DNA of 64,000 nucleotides from Corynebacterium silvaticum (GCF_004382825.2 NZ_SDQO02000001.1:310001-374000), one strand, 5' to 3'; positions 27,192 to 35,970 are shown, counted from the stretch's first letter. Notes: generated by a model from the sequence alone, not told the origin. Numbers and translations: made by a program.

Positions 27192-29471
27192 CTAGGAACC
27201 TATTGTTCGTAGCTTGATCTCGGCTCCAGGGATTTCTCGACCTCCCGTGGGGGATTGCCAATAGACGCGGGAGGAAGGTTTCTTAGCCCCGGTGCCTTTG
27301 ACCGTAAAACCAGCTTCTTCAAGAATCTTCTTAGCCTCGGAGTATTTCTTTCCCACGACGGAAGGAACGTTGACCTCGCCGGCAAGAACAAGATCCACGG
27401 TGGTACGCGCGGGGTCAATGAGACTGCCGGACGGCGGCATGATGGAGGTAATTTCGTCCGCAGAGTTGCCGGATTCCGACTCCGATCGCGTGACACTACT
27501 TACTCTGATTCCGGCAGCAGCGAGCTCGCTGGTGGCTTCTTGCTTGGATTTTCCACGCACGTCAGGGATCTCCACGGCCGTTGAGACCCGAAGAGTGGCA
27601 GTAGTGCCACGGGGCAGGGTGGTGCCGGCCTCAGGTAGCGTCCCGATGGCATCTCCACCGCGTATTTCTGAGTTAAATTCCTCGGTGATATTCACTTTGA
27701 GGCCAAGCTTTTCCAGTTGCTCGCGTGCTGATTGTTCAGACATTTCTGCGACATTGGGAACATTAACAGGGGCGGGACCTCGGGATAGTGCAACGGCTAC
27801 TTCTGAGCCCACGCGGACTGTGGTTCCCGGTTCTGGTTTTAAGGAAACAACTTTTCCTTCGGGAACGTCATCAGAATATTCTGGCGGTGCCTCTGAATAG
27901 GATAAGGAGCGTTCCTCTAAAAGCGAGCGGACTTCCGCAATATCGTGGCTGCTTGGAATAGAAGGGACGGTGGGCTTTCCTTGGGATACCAAAAGGGTAA
28001 TCTCGTTGCCTTTTACTGCTCGATGTCCGATCTCTGGTACGGCTCCCGCGACTAAATCAGCTGGAATATCATCGCTATAGACGGGGGACGTGGTTGTGCT
28101 AAAGCCCGCATCCTGAGCTAACGCAGTTGCCTCTATCTGGCTCATTCCGAGTACCTGAGGAACTTCTCCGTATCGTCCGGAGCCAAACCACCAACCACCG
28201 ACTGCCACGGATGCCGTTACTACAAGGACAAGGACAAGCCAAATGATAAAACTTGCCTTTGACCTGTTAGTTATTGGAGGTTCCGCGGGCGGTTCTTCTC
28301 CTGGCACTGGGGGAATAGCCTCAGGAACAGCAGGCGCTGCTGCAGCATAGGGATCGGGCGCCATACTGGGGGTGGGGCGCGCAGCTTCGACTATTCCTTC
28401 GTGGGGAAAGATCTGAGTCTCTGCGGCAGCTTCTGTCGCCGGGAAGACGGATGTTTCCTGCGTGGTCGGGTACTGCGAGTGCGGGAACAATCCTTGGTCC
28501 GGGGCATCGTCGATGAGCTCAGTTGCATCCCTGGGAATATCTGTGGTGAGTAGATCCGTAGCGCTGAGTGCCCCGTTGATATTTTCGGAGGCGCGGTGGG
28601 CTGCGGCGTTAGCGGGGACGGGAACTTTGAAAGCTGGAAGCTGGAGTTCAGCAGTAACGTCATCGAGTGCCGTGAGGAACTCGTCGGCATCGGTAAAGCG
28701 ATCGTGCGGGCTTAGCGTGGTGGCTGAGGCGACGAGGGCGTCGAAAAGCGGGGGAATGCCGTCAATGACGTCGCTTGGCGCGGGGACCGTGCGATCGAGA
28801 CGTGAATACGCGTGGGCGATTTGCGTGTCGCCGCTAAACGGCGTGGTGCCAGTAAGTAATTCGTAGAGCAAAATACCGGCCGAATATACATCGCTGGCGG
28901 GGCCAATATCGTCACCAGAAACTTGTTCAGGGGATAAGTAGGAGACCGTGCCGATAATGCTTGCAGAGGTTGCTTGGCTTGCCGACGCAGCCCGGACAAG
29001 TCCAAAGTCTGCAAGTTTTACCTGATGATCGCCATTGATAAGAACGTTGTCGGGTTTGATATCCCGGTGCACCATTCCTGCTTTGTGCGCAACGGACAAA
29101 CCGGTAAGAACAGAGTGCATAACGGCTGCCGCTGCATGAGCAGGCATGGGGCCGCGTTCTGCAAGCAGCTCACGCAGAGTGCCACCTGTTATGAGCTCCA
29201 TGATCAAAAAGACTTGATCGCCATCGGAGGAGAAATCGTATACTCCCACTAAGCATGGGTGGGAAAGCTGTGCCATAGAGCGCGCTTCACGCTGGAAGCG
29301 CTGGCGAAATACAGGATCGTCGATATACCGGGCATCCATCACTTTTGCAGCGACGTGGCGCTCCAAACGTAGGTCTAAACAGCGATAAACTGTGGACATG
29401 CCGCCGCGCGCGATGGGGGCCTCAATGCGGTATCGATTCTCCAGAACATCGCCTACTATCAACTCTGCCAT
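27192..29471 (-). CDS. pknL: Serine/threonine protein kinase PknL with PASTA domains
   Basis: A membrane receptor-type Hanks kinase. From ATG 29471 it has 759 aa. The N-terminal kinase domain (about 10-270) has the P-loop IARGGMSTVYR, the ATP lysine in HVAAKVM, the catalytic loop VHRDIKPDNVL and the DFG motif LADFGLV. A Pro/Ala/Thr-rich juxtamembrane stretch leads to one transmembrane helix near residues 410-432. Outside are five PASTA repeats (about 70 aa each) that should bind peptidoglycan fragments. The longer frame to 29519 is less likely because CATACT lies 7 nt before the ATG, suggesting a leaderless mRNA. It is divergent from an Rv2175c-like gene; in mycobacteria PknL phosphorylates Rv2175c. 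Confidence 0.95.
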   Translation of the reverse strand: MAELIVGDVLENRYRIEAPIARGGMSTVYRCLDLRLERHVAAKVMDARYIDDPVFRQRFQREARSMAQLSHPCLVGVYDFSSDGDQVFLIMELITGGTLRELLAERGPMPAHAAAAVMHSVLTGLSVAHKAGMVHRDIKPDNVLINGDHQVKLADFGLVRAASASQATSASIIGTVSYLSPEQVSGDDIGPASDVYSAGILLYELLTGTTPFSGDTQIAHAYSRLDRTVPAPSDVIDGIPPLFDALVASATTLSPHDRFTDADEFLTALDDVTAELQLPAFKVPVPANAAAHRASENINGALSATDLLTTDIPRDATELIDDAPDQGLFPHSQYPTTQETSVFPATEAAAETQIFPHEGIVEAARPTPSMAPDPYAAAAPAVPEAIPPVPGEEPPAEPPITNRSKASFIIWLVLVLVVTASVAVGGWWFGSGRYGEVPQVLGMSQIEATALAQDAGFSTTTSPVYSDDIPADLVAGAVPEIGHRAVKGNEITLLVSQGKPTVPSIPSSHDIAEVRSLLEERSLSYSEAPPEYSDDVPEGKVVSLKPEPGTTVRVGSEVAVALSRGPAPVNVPNVAEMSEQSAREQLEKLGLKVNITEEFNSEIRGGDAIGTLPEAGTTLPRGTTATLRVSTAVEIPDVRGKSKQEATSELAAAGIRVSSVTRSESESGNSADEITSIMPPSGSLIDPARTTVDLVLAGEVNVPSVVGKKYSEAKKILEEAGFTVKGTGAKKPSSRVYWQSPTGGREIPGAEIKLRTIGS

Positions 29472-29478
29472 GATAAAC

Positions 29479-29484
29479 AGTATG
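29479..29484 (-). promoter_or_regulatory. Putative pknL -10 box, leaderless
   Basis: CATACT on the minus strand is separated by 7 nt from the ATG at 29471. No ribosome site is present. Confidence 0.45.
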
Positions 29485-29548
29485 GACGACGTGTACCTGC
29501 CTTTGCTAACTCGCCGCACTATTTATCGCGCAGTTCCAGCAGACAAGC

Positions 29549-29562
29549 TAGATTAACAAGGG
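29549..29562 (+). promoter_or_regulatory. Putative -10 box of Rv2175c-like gene, leaderless
   Basis: TAGATT at 29549-29554 is followed by 7 nt and the GTG start at 29562. The bidirectional promoter zone shared with pknL is about 90 bp. Confidence 0.5.
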
Positions 29563-29930
29563 TGAGTAACAACAACGTGTCACGTAGCGCCTTGCCAGAC
29601 AACGAGCCCCTTCTTACCGTCCCCGATTATGCGGAACGTTTGGGACTACCTGTAACCAGAGTTTTTGATCTTCTCGGTGAGCACAAACTCATCGGTGTTT
29701 ATGACAACGGTGTGCGCAAGATTCCCGAAGCTTTCCTCTCTGTGAAAGGAACCACTAATAAGTTTGTTCCTGGAGTCATTGCGTTGCTTTCCGACGGCGG
29801 CTTTACCGACGAGGAGATCTTCCAGTACCTGTTCACAGAGGATGAAACCTTGCCAGGGCGGCCTGTCGACGCCCTTCACGGACACCTTGCCCGTGAAGTC
29901 ATGCGTCGCGCACAGGCAGCGGCATTTTAG
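29562..29930 (+). CDS. Rv2175c-like helix-turn-helix DNA-binding protein
   Basis: A 122-aa cytoplasmic protein similar to M. tuberculosis Rv2175c, a winged-helix DNA-binding protein and substrate of PknL. The segment LTVPDYAERLGLPVTRVFDLL (residues about 18-38) is a clear helix-turn-helix. It is followed by a wing-like VYDNGVRKIPEAFL and a C-terminal helical part (GGFTDEEIFQYLF). The N-terminal 15 residues are polar, with Ser and Asn. Head-to-head placement with pknL supports functional pairing; its DNA targets cannot be read from sequence. The stop codon overlaps the stop of mptB (shared TTAG at 29927-29930). Confidence 0.9.
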   Translation: MSNNNVSRSALPDNEPLLTVPDYAERLGLPVTRVFDLLGEHKLIGVYDNGVRKIPEAFLSVKGTTNKFVPGVIALLSDGGFTDEEIFQYLFTEDETLPGRPVDALHGHLAREVMRRAQAAAF

Positions 29931-31411
29931 ACGGCCTTAGCACTCAGAGCGTCGTCGTCAACGGCGGCCTCAAAAATTGAGCGGGTCATCCACCAGCCTG
30001 CGATTACCGTGGCTACCATCCACACCGGATTGTACAGCTGGTGGTTTCCGCTTCCTGTGAATGCCATTGCTACAACGATAGAACCTCCCACGGTTATTTT
30101 CTTTAACCACAGCGGCGGCGTGAACGTACCGATGAGGGAAAGCACGCTTGCGTAGTACCAGGGGAGGGTTACTGCGTTGAAAAAGAATGCGACGGCGTAT
30201 GCGGAGGCTGTGCCACGGATGGCATCGCGGTGAGTTTTCCGGAAAACCCACCAGCAGATTACAAGCCCCAGGGCCATGAGAATCATGGAGAGTACGCGTA
30301 ACACACCCACAACAGCGTTGAAGGGGAACGGGTCAATCCACAGGCTTCCCACGCTAGAAATCGCAGTGGCTACGAGGGAGGGAAAGGCGAGCGGGTTAAT
30401 AACCTTGGTGTTGCCGCTCAGTGCCGCAATCCAACCCCAGGAAGCCCCTGAGGCCCAGGTTACCGCGGCTAAGACGGCGAGAGTCTCTAGTGCACCGACG
30501 ATTCCAGCTGCGAGGAAAACGCGCGTTTTTGTTTTCCATGAGCCCGGAACATGAGCAACAGCTATCCAGACCACGAAGGGAAGCGCGAGTGCGGCAGTCG
30601 CCTTCAAGGACATAGCAATTGCGATGATAGCGATGGCACAGAGATAATTCATTACTGATTTACGCAGTGCCAGCACTAAGCCGATGCTGACCAAGCCCAC
30701 CATGATTGCCTCATTGTGCATACCCCCGATGAGATGAAAAACCATCACTGGGCTAGCTACTCCCAACCATTGCGTCATTGCAGGATTACTGCCCAGGGCG
30801 AGAGCTATTTTAGGAATAGCCCACATGATCCCCATAAAACCGAGGATCGACAGCGCTTTAAAACAAAAAATCCCGTAAGCGATGTGATTGCCGCATAGCC
30901 GCACTATGCCTTCACTAATCCATAAATGGAGTGGACCATAAGGAGTGGTGGTGTTTCGCCAATCGTGCGAGACCTCGTAAAGGATAGGGCTGGGGTTGGC
31001 GGATGCTCCTTGGGTATAGGCGTCGAAGCCGTCGCGAAGCAGCGTGCCTTGCATCAAATAGGAATAGATGTCCCGAGACATGATGGGGGCGGCAAGTGCA
31101 AGGGGAATAATCCACAAAGACAGCGTTCGGGTTACTTCCTGGACTGTCGCATGGCCCGCGACGACGCGTCGTCCGAGTAGGAACCACGCCACGACAAAGA
31201 GCGCAGAGCCGATCCACAGCGTGATATTGGAAAAACCAGCGCCGTGGCCATAAGACAAAAATTCCAGGTTGAGGATGTCCAACAGCCCGCCGCGGTTTCG
31301 GATGGCGCCGCCGCCAAAAGAACCTAGAGTGATTAAGACCGTGGCTATCAGGCCTGTTCGGACTGGGGAAAGCGAATAGAGCTTTGTTAACACAAGAGTC
31401 ATTGTTGTCAC
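29927..31411 (-). CDS. mptB: Alpha-(1->6)-mannosyltransferase MptB
   Basis: A GT-C family polyprenyl-phosphate-mannose-dependent mannosyltransferase. In C. glutamicum MptB starts the alpha-1,6-mannan backbone of lipomannan on PIM acceptors, at the outer face of the membrane. The 494 aa hold a dozen or so membrane helices. The first extracytoplasmic loop carries acidic residues in MSRDIYSYLMQGTLLRDGFD, matching GT-C catalytic loops, and YGPLHLWISEG is a family feature. The GTG at 31411 lies 6 bp after the idsA stop, so the two genes are co-transcribed. IdsA supplies long prenyl diphosphates needed for polyprenyl carriers. The 3' end overlaps the Rv2175c-like gene by 4 bp. Confidence 0.92.
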   Translation of the reverse strand: MTTMTLVLTKLYSLSPVRTGLIATVLITLGSFGGGAIRNRGGLLDILNLEFLSYGHGAGFSNITLWIGSALFVVAWFLLGRRVVAGHATVQEVTRTLSLWIIPLALAAPIMSRDIYSYLMQGTLLRDGFDAYTQGASANPSPILYEVSHDWRNTTTPYGPLHLWISEGIVRLCGNHIAYGIFCFKALSILGFMGIMWAIPKIALALGSNPAMTQWLGVASPVMVFHLIGGMHNEAIMVGLVSIGLVLALRKSVMNYLCAIAIIAIAMSLKATAALALPFVVWIAVAHVPGSWKTKTRVFLAAGIVGALETLAVLAAVTWASGASWGWIAALSGNTKVINPLAFPSLVATAISSVGSLWIDPFPFNAVVGVLRVLSMILMALGLVICWWVFRKTHRDAIRGTASAYAVAFFFNAVTLPWYYASVLSLIGTFTPPLWLKKITVGGSIVVAMAFTGSGNHQLYNPVWMVATVIAGWWMTRSIFEAAVDDDALSAKAV

Positions 31412-31417
31412 GCAGAA

Positions 31418-32596
31418 TTACATTGAGCGGGCTGTGGCTTTATGAGCCAAAGATACGAGTATGTTGCGTGCGTCGTCACTGATATCTGCAGTACAAAGGT
31501 GAGAAATTCCCCGTTCTGCGAGCTCGTCAATGCGCTTTTCCACGCCAGCTTCTGCGCCAGTTTGCCGAATCGTATCGGCCAAACGCGCAATATCATGTGG
31601 CTCGGTAACCGTTCCTACGCCTTTTCGGATGGCTTCCACGGCATCTGCGTTATCCGTGGCATGCGCAAGCTCTAGAGCCTTGGCCACGAGAACAGTGCGC
31701 TTGCCCTCGCGCAGGTCATCGCCTGCTGGTTTCCCCGTGACCTCGGGGTTACCAAATACACCGAGTAGATCGTCGCGAAGCTGGTATGCCACGCCGATGT
31801 CTCTTCCGTAATCGCGGAGTGCACGCACAATATTTTCATCGGCACCGGCTATAGCAGCGCCGATGTGTAATGGGCGTTCAATCGTATAGGCCGCAGTTTT
31901 AAAGCGATTGACGTTTTCTGCAAGTTCGATGCTTTCGCTTCCCGCAGACTCTAGGAAGACATCCAGGAGCTGTCCGCCAATAACTTCTGTGCGCATACCT
32001 CGCCAGGCATTAGAAGTCCTGGCGATAGCTGCATCGCTTAGCCCAGAAGTCCTAAACATATCGTCTGCCCAAGCAAAAGCAAGATCGCCAAGCAAGATTG
32101 CAATCGACTCGCCGAAGTGCGCAGAGTCGCCATTCCAAGCGCTATCCCTATGACGAGCCTCCGCGGTTCGGTGAACAGTCGGCCGTCCGCGACGCGAATC
32201 GGAGGCATCGATGATGTCGTCGTGGATTAAAGCGCAGGCCTGGATGAGTTCGAGAGAGCTTATCGACGCCAATACGGCTTCCGGATCTTCTGCGCCTTCC
32301 AGTCCGTTACCCGCCAAAAAACCGGCCCATGCATAGCTCGGGCGAATCCGCTTGCCGCCGCCTAAGACAAAATCTTCCAGATAAGTCACCACGCGAGATA
32401 CTGGCTCGCCGATGACGGAGATTTTGTGGGAGCGTCCTTGGAAAAATTCGCGCAGTTTTTGTCCCACAGCCGGTTCGATTTCGGAGAAAGTTAAGGAACG
32501 TGCATCGAATTGAGGAGACGGAGTGGAACGAGACACTGTAGCGGGATCCTTTTCTCTTACAGGAGATGCGGCGTGCGCGTCTCGGAAGTGGTGCAT
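31418..32596 (-). CDS. idsA: Geranylgeranyl diphosphate synthase-type prenyltransferase
   Basis: An all-alpha polyprenyl synthetase that elongates allylic diphosphates with isopentenyl diphosphate, making precursors for menaquinone, carotenoids or decaprenyl carriers. The two aspartate-rich motifs are DDIIDASDSRRGRPTVH (first, about residue 120) and DDLLGVFG (second, about 276). GGKRIRPSYAW is the usual N-terminal binding segment. The 392 aa include an N-terminal extension of about 45 residues, so the true start may be further in. In C. glutamicum the orthologue is idsA. It is followed closely by mptB. Confidence 0.92.
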   Translation of the reverse strand: MHHFRDAHAASPVREKDPATVSRSTPSPQFDARSLTFSEIEPAVGQKLREFFQGRSHKISVIGEPVSRVVTYLEDFVLGGGKRIRPSYAWAGFLAGNGLEGAEDPEAVLASISSLELIQACALIHDDIIDASDSRRGRPTVHRTAEARHRDSAWNGDSAHFGESIAILLGDLAFAWADDMFRTSGLSDAAIARTSNAWRGMRTEVIGGQLLDVFLESAGSESIELAENVNRFKTAAYTIERPLHIGAAIAGADENIVRALRDYGRDIGVAYQLRDDLLGVFGNPEVTGKPAGDDLREGKRTVLVAKALELAHATDNADAVEAIRKGVGTVTEPHDIARLADTIRQTGAEAGVEKRIDELAERGISHLCTADISDDARNILVSLAHKATARSM

Positions 32597-32758
32597 ATAT
32601 ATCGCTCAAGCCTATATCTAAGTGGCACATCTGCTGGCGCGCCACTAGGAAAGTCGAGAACAAGGGGATATCCGAATGTACCCCTCACCTTGTACACAAA
32701 GAGTGAATAAAACAGGTCGATGTACCCTCGAAACGCGAAGATTTTGTTTCTCACCCTT

Positions 32759-32773
32759 TAAGATACCGAGTCA
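32759..32773 (+). promoter_or_regulatory. Putative metF -10 box, leaderless
   Basis: TAAGAT at 32759-32764 precedes the ATG at 32773 by 8 nt. No Shine-Dalgarno sequence and no McbR-type palindrome is evident. Confidence 0.45.
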
Positions 32774-33756
32774 TGTCTGCTTCGCATATCCCCGCTGCCT
32801 ATCAGCGTTCCATCACTGAGGTACTTAAGATGCCTAGTCCTGGTCGGGTCCCATTTTCTGTGGAGTTTATGCCACCTCGGGATACATCGGCGGAACAAAG
32901 ACTGTGGAAAGCAGCTGAGGCATTCCATGATTTAGGAACAGCTTTTGTCTCCGTAACCTACGGGGCCGGTGGGTCGAGCAGGGAACGCACGATGCGCGTA
33001 GCCCATAAGCTATCCAAGCTTCCGCTTACAACGCTCGTTCACTTAACCCTGGTGGAGCATACAGAAGCCGAATTGGTAGAGATTCTGGATGATTATGCTG
33101 CGCATGGCCTGTCCAACCTTCTTGCGCTCAGAGGTGATCCTCCCGGAACTAATCCCATGGCGGAGTGGGTTGCCACTCCCGGAGGCCTGGAATATGCCAG
33201 TGAACTCATTGAGCTCACCAAGAAGAACCCGAAAACATCACATTTTCAAGTGGGCATTGCGAGTTTCCCGGAAGGTCATTATCGAGCGCCGTCGTTGGAC
33301 GCAGATACAGAGTTCACGTTGCAGAAACTGCGCGCCGGGGCTGACTTTTCCATCACCCAGATGTTCTTTGACATCGAGCATTTTCTTCGGCTCCGTGATC
33401 GCCTAGCCAAAGCGGACCCTGAGCATGGTTGCAAACCTATTATTCCTGGCCTTATGCCGATAACAAGTATTCGTTCTGTTCGACGGCAGATGGAGCTAGC
33501 CGGTGCTTCTTTGCCACGCGAGCTGGAAAAACAGCTTCTCGACGCCGCCAAGAGGGATGAAGAATCCCATAAAGAAGACATACGTAAAGTTGGGATCGAG
33601 CTGACAACTCAGATGGCGGAGAAACTTATTGCTGAGGGAGTGCCTGACATTCACTTCATGACGATGAACTATGTGCGGGCTACCCAGGAAGTCCTACATA
33701 ACTTAGGTATGGCTCCTGCGTGGGGAACCGATCATGGGCATGACGCAGTGCGTTAA
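32773..33756 (+). CDS. metF: 5,10-methylenetetrahydrofolate reductase
   Basis: A flavoenzyme that reduces methylene-THF to methyl-THF, the methyl donor for methionine synthesis. The 327 aa form a TIM barrel. Signatures include the catalytic glutamate region FSVEFMPPRDT, the flavin segment VSVTYGAGGSSRERT, NLLALRGDPPG, and FSITQMFFDIEHFLRL. No regulatory domain is present, as usual for bacterial MetF. The gene is monocistronic, divergent from idsA, and its stop overlaps the stop of the GNAT gene (TTAA at 33753-33756). The mRNA is probably leaderless. Confidence 0.95.
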   Translation: MSASHIPAAYQRSITEVLKMPSPGRVPFSVEFMPPRDTSAEQRLWKAAEAFHDLGTAFVSVTYGAGGSSRERTMRVAHKLSKLPLTTLVHLTLVEHTEAELVEILDDYAAHGLSNLLALRGDPPGTNPMAEWVATPGGLEYASELIELTKKNPKTSHFQVGIASFPEGHYRAPSLDADTEFTLQKLRAGADFSITQMFFDIEHFLRLRDRLAKADPEHGCKPIIPGLMPITSIRSVRRQMELAGASLPRELEKQLLDAAKRDEESHKEDIRKVGIELTTQMAEKLIAEGVPDIHFMTMNYVRATQEVLHNLGMAPAWGTDHGHDAVR

Positions 33757-34361
33757 CCGACGTTGAGCACTTTGTGCTCTTTGCCGAGCTCTGCCCGGAG
33801 GATGGCAAAAGCCCTGGAGTCGCCTTGAAAATAAAAGTCGCGTAGTAAGTCGTAGAAACCGTGGCGTCGATAAAGCGAAAAAGCTGCGTTTGACTCGTTG
33901 GGTACTTCCGGCGTGGAGAGCAAAACTGTTGTTGACTGCGCGTTACGGAGCAACGACGAGAGTAATTTATGGCCAATGCCCTGGCCCTGAGCTGTGGGGG
34001 ACACATGGATCTCCGCGAGCTCAAAATAGTGATCGGGCATGGATGCGCTCGTTCCTGAGACGGTTGCCTTGGCGTTTCTAATCCCTCGGCGAACTTGTCG
34101 ATTCCACCAGTGCTCGCGCCTGCCGAGAAAACCATAGGCGACTCCGGCTATGCCATCGCCATAAGTATAGGAATGGCCCTCATCCGATTCGACTGCGCAT
34201 ACGGCAGTGAACCCGGATTCCATCACGGCTCGTCGCCACACAGAGATTCTGGAGTGGCGGAGAGTCGGGTTATACCCCATCGCATCGATATAAAGATCGA
34301 CAAAGTCGGGGCAATGGAATGCAAAGGCTGTACTCGAAAGACTCTGAATGGAAATGGACAC
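33753..34361 (-). CDS. GNAT family acetyltransferase (Rv2170-like)
   Basis: A 202-aa protein with a GCN5-type acetyltransferase domain. The acetyl-CoA-binding motif A is ELAEIHVSPTAQGQGIGHKLLSS, split as ELAEIHVSPTAQ and GQGIGHKLL, near residues 120-142, followed by a typical beta-bulge and ALYRRHGFY-type end (SLYRRHGFYDLLRDF). It resembles the conserved mycobacterial Rv2170 family located near the mra cluster, reported there to be lysine acetyltransferase-like. The substrate is unknown. The start GTG at 34359-34361 is uncertain. The stop overlaps that of metF. Confidence 0.85.
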   Translation of the reverse strand: MSISIQSLSSTAFAFHCPDFVDLYIDAMGYNPTLRHSRISVWRRAVMESGFTAVCAVESDEGHSYTYGDGIAGVAYGFLGRREHWWNRQVRRGIRNAKATVSGTSASMPDHYFELAEIHVSPTAQGQGIGHKLLSSLLRNAQSTTVLLSTPEVPNESNAAFSLYRRHGFYDLLRDFYFQGDSRAFAILRAELGKEHKVLNVG

Positions 34362-34440
34362 AATGTTATGGAATCACTTTTTTGCGGTGAGCGTGAGGAG
34401 TTTTCGGGAAAAGTTGTCAAATACTCACCCTAGCTTTTAA

Positions 34441-34460
34441 TCGAACACCAGTACTATAAT
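34441..34460 (+). promoter_or_regulatory. LexA-like half-palindrome and -10 box before HEPN gene
   Basis: TCGAACACCAGTACTA (34441-34456) matches TCGAAC-N4-GTTCGA at 10 of 12 positions and overlaps a consensus TATAAT (34455-34460). This would suit LexA repression. Pattern only. Confidence 0.4.
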
Positions 34461-34554
34461 GGGTGGTGAGTGTTGAACATGCTGGATAGTATTCTCTCAG
34501 CTTGAACGTAAAGGACTATGGCCTGCGGATACCGATGGGAAAGGGGAAGGAATC

Positions 34555-34977
34555 ATGTCGAATGTCGTATCGGCTACTACGCGTTTTGTGCAGCGTGCCG
34601 GGGGAGCGCAGCGGCTGCTTGACGGGGCCCATATTCATCTGGTGCAGGCCGGTGAGCTATCCCACCAAGGTGACATGTGCTCTGCATTGGAATATGCATA
34701 TCGTGCGGCGTTGAGGGCTGCGGGGGCGCGGGTTGCTATGTCTCCAATAGCGACTCGCAAGCGTAAGCCAACTAGCGCGATTGAGCAATTGCGCTTGGTG
34801 GGGGCAGCAGAAAGCATGTGGGCGGACAAGATCGCTGGTTATTCACGGTTGCGCTCGCGAGTCTCTACTGGTTTGGAAACGGAAGTTTCGGCGCAAACCG
34901 TTCGGGGGCTTATATCTATTGTTTCAGATTTCCTGGACGATATTGAGTGTGCTCATGGTGGTCCTGTAGTGGCCTGA
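34555..34977 (+). CDS. SAV_6107-family HEPN domain protein
   Basis: A 140-aa all-helical protein of the actinobacterial SAV_6107 HEPN type. Conserved features are the N-terminal helix FVQRAGGAQRLLDGAHIHL, the segment GDMCSALEYAYRAALRAAGA, and the C-terminal LISIVSDFLDDIECA. HEPN domains are often RNases or nucleotide-binding proteins, but I do not see a clear RX4-6H catalytic motif, so nuclease activity should not be assumed. The ATG at 34555 has a GGGGAAGGA ribosome site. A LexA-like box overlaps the promoter, which suggests a DNA-damage role. It precedes the DUF3040 gene by about 136 bp. Confidence 0.8.
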   Translation: MSNVVSATTRFVQRAGGAQRLLDGAHIHLVQAGELSHQGDMCSALEYAYRAALRAAGARVAMSPIATRKRKPTSAIEQLRLVGAAESMWADKIAGYSRLRSRVSTGLETEVSAQTVRGLISIVSDFLDDIECAHGGPVVA

Positions 34978-35113
34978 CCTGCTATTTTTCAAGGTCTCCC
35001 TGTGTGGTTTTGAATTAGCTGGGAAAAACCTAATCTGGAGGGAACTTTCCTACTAGTGTTGGCGTTAGCATAAGTAGCTAGTTAAAAAGCAAAACGTCCC
35101 TTGGGAGGTCGAA

Positions 35114-35509
35114 GTGTCACTTTCAGAGCAGGAGCAGCGTGCGCTGCGAGAGATTGAACGCTCTTTATTGGCGGAAGACCCCAAGTTTGGCGCTTCTATA
35201 AGGGATGCGGGCTTGGTGCCTTCCGGCGGAATGGTTACCCTTCGGGGAATTGCGATCATTGCTATCGGATTGGTAATGCTCATTGGGGGCGTTGCGCTGA
35301 GCCAGCAAACACTACTGTTTGTGCTCCTTGCTATCGCTGGTTTTATCGTGATGCTTGGCGGTGCGATATGGATGCTTCGTGCGCCTTCTGGTGGGAAGGT
35401 CTCGTCTTTTGGGGCGACTCGCTCCTCGGGAAAGTCGAACCGCTCTTCACGCTCCGACGGAATCGGCAATCGCATGGAGGAAAATTTCCGTCGTCGATTT
35501 GAGCAATAG
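35114..35509 (+). CDS. DUF3040 membrane protein
   Basis: A 131-aa protein of a family found next to mraZ in many actinobacteria. The N terminus SLSEQEQRALREIERSLLAEDPKF is the family hallmark and is cytoplasmic. Two adjacent membrane helices (about residues 45-65 and 68-88) follow, then a basic Ser/Arg-rich tail. The function is unknown; the steady position before the dcw cluster suggests an envelope or division role. The GTG at 35114 has GGGAGG 6-11 nt upstream. A strong terminator closes the gene, so it is not co-transcribed with mraZ. Confidence 0.88.
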   Translation: MSLSEQEQRALREIERSLLAEDPKFGASIRDAGLVPSGGMVTLRGIAIIAIGLVMLIGGVALSQQTLLFVLLAIAGFIVMLGGAIWMLRAPSGGKVSSFGATRSSGKSNRSSRSDGIGNRMEENFRRRFEQ

Positions 35510-35525
35510 TTTTTTTAAAAAAGAC

Positions 35526-35558
35526 AGTCGGTCACCCTCGGGTGGCCGACTTTTTTTC
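35526..35558 (+). terminator. Terminator after DUF3040 gene
   Basis: AGTCGGtCACCC (35526-35537) pairs with GGGTGgCCGACT (35540-35551), followed by a run of seven or more T. Confidence 0.92.
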
Positions 35559-35559
35559 T

Positions 35560-35918
35560 GTGTGGGGCTCGTTGTCTGCGGCTTATGTATAGTCTCCCAA
35601 GGTTCCCCACTTTCCCCCACCTTTTCAGATGTGTCTGTCATTCCCCGTGGAAATATTGTGAAGAAGTGGGCATGTGGCGTTGCTGGCTACATTTTTTAAA
35701 CGTGGATAAAAGTCGGCATTTCACCTTGTTGTGGTGATTATTTATCGTTTTTTCTAGCGTGTCACTGTGTCAAGGATGGGGTGTTGTGATTTGTGAAAAG
35801 GGGGAGAACTGGTGTGATTATTGGGTGTGTTGTGAAAAATTCTCCACTTTTATATCAGCTGGTAGAAGCCGATATTTTCACGTTTCCCAAGGTAAAAACG
35901 CAGTGATGCCTGTTGTCA
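35560..35918. other. Intergenic region upstream of the mraZ operator
   Basis: About 360 bp of A/T-richer sequence with no supported gene; a short frame at 35759-35998 overlaps the operator and lacks coding character. Further GTG-rich stretches occur but without clear phasing. Confidence 0.5.
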
Positions 35919-35970
35919 GTGGGGGAAAGTGGGGTAAGGTGGTTTGCAGTGACGGGATAGTGGTTATTCT
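35919..35970 (+). promoter_or_regulatory. MraZ operator array and mraZ promoter
   Basis: GTGG or GTGA tetramers begin at 35919, 35929, 35939 and 35949, exactly 10 bp apart, the geometry of MraZ binding sites (GTGGN repeats on one DNA face). They overlap a promoter with -35 TTTGCA (35943-35948) and -10 TATTCT (35965-35970), spacing 16. This fits autoregulation of mraZ. Confidence 0.65.

Noticed and set aside
34095-34433. 112-aa frame opposite the GNAT gene
   Set aside because: It is a shadow of the acetyltransferase, whose acetyl-CoA motif is clear on the minus strand.
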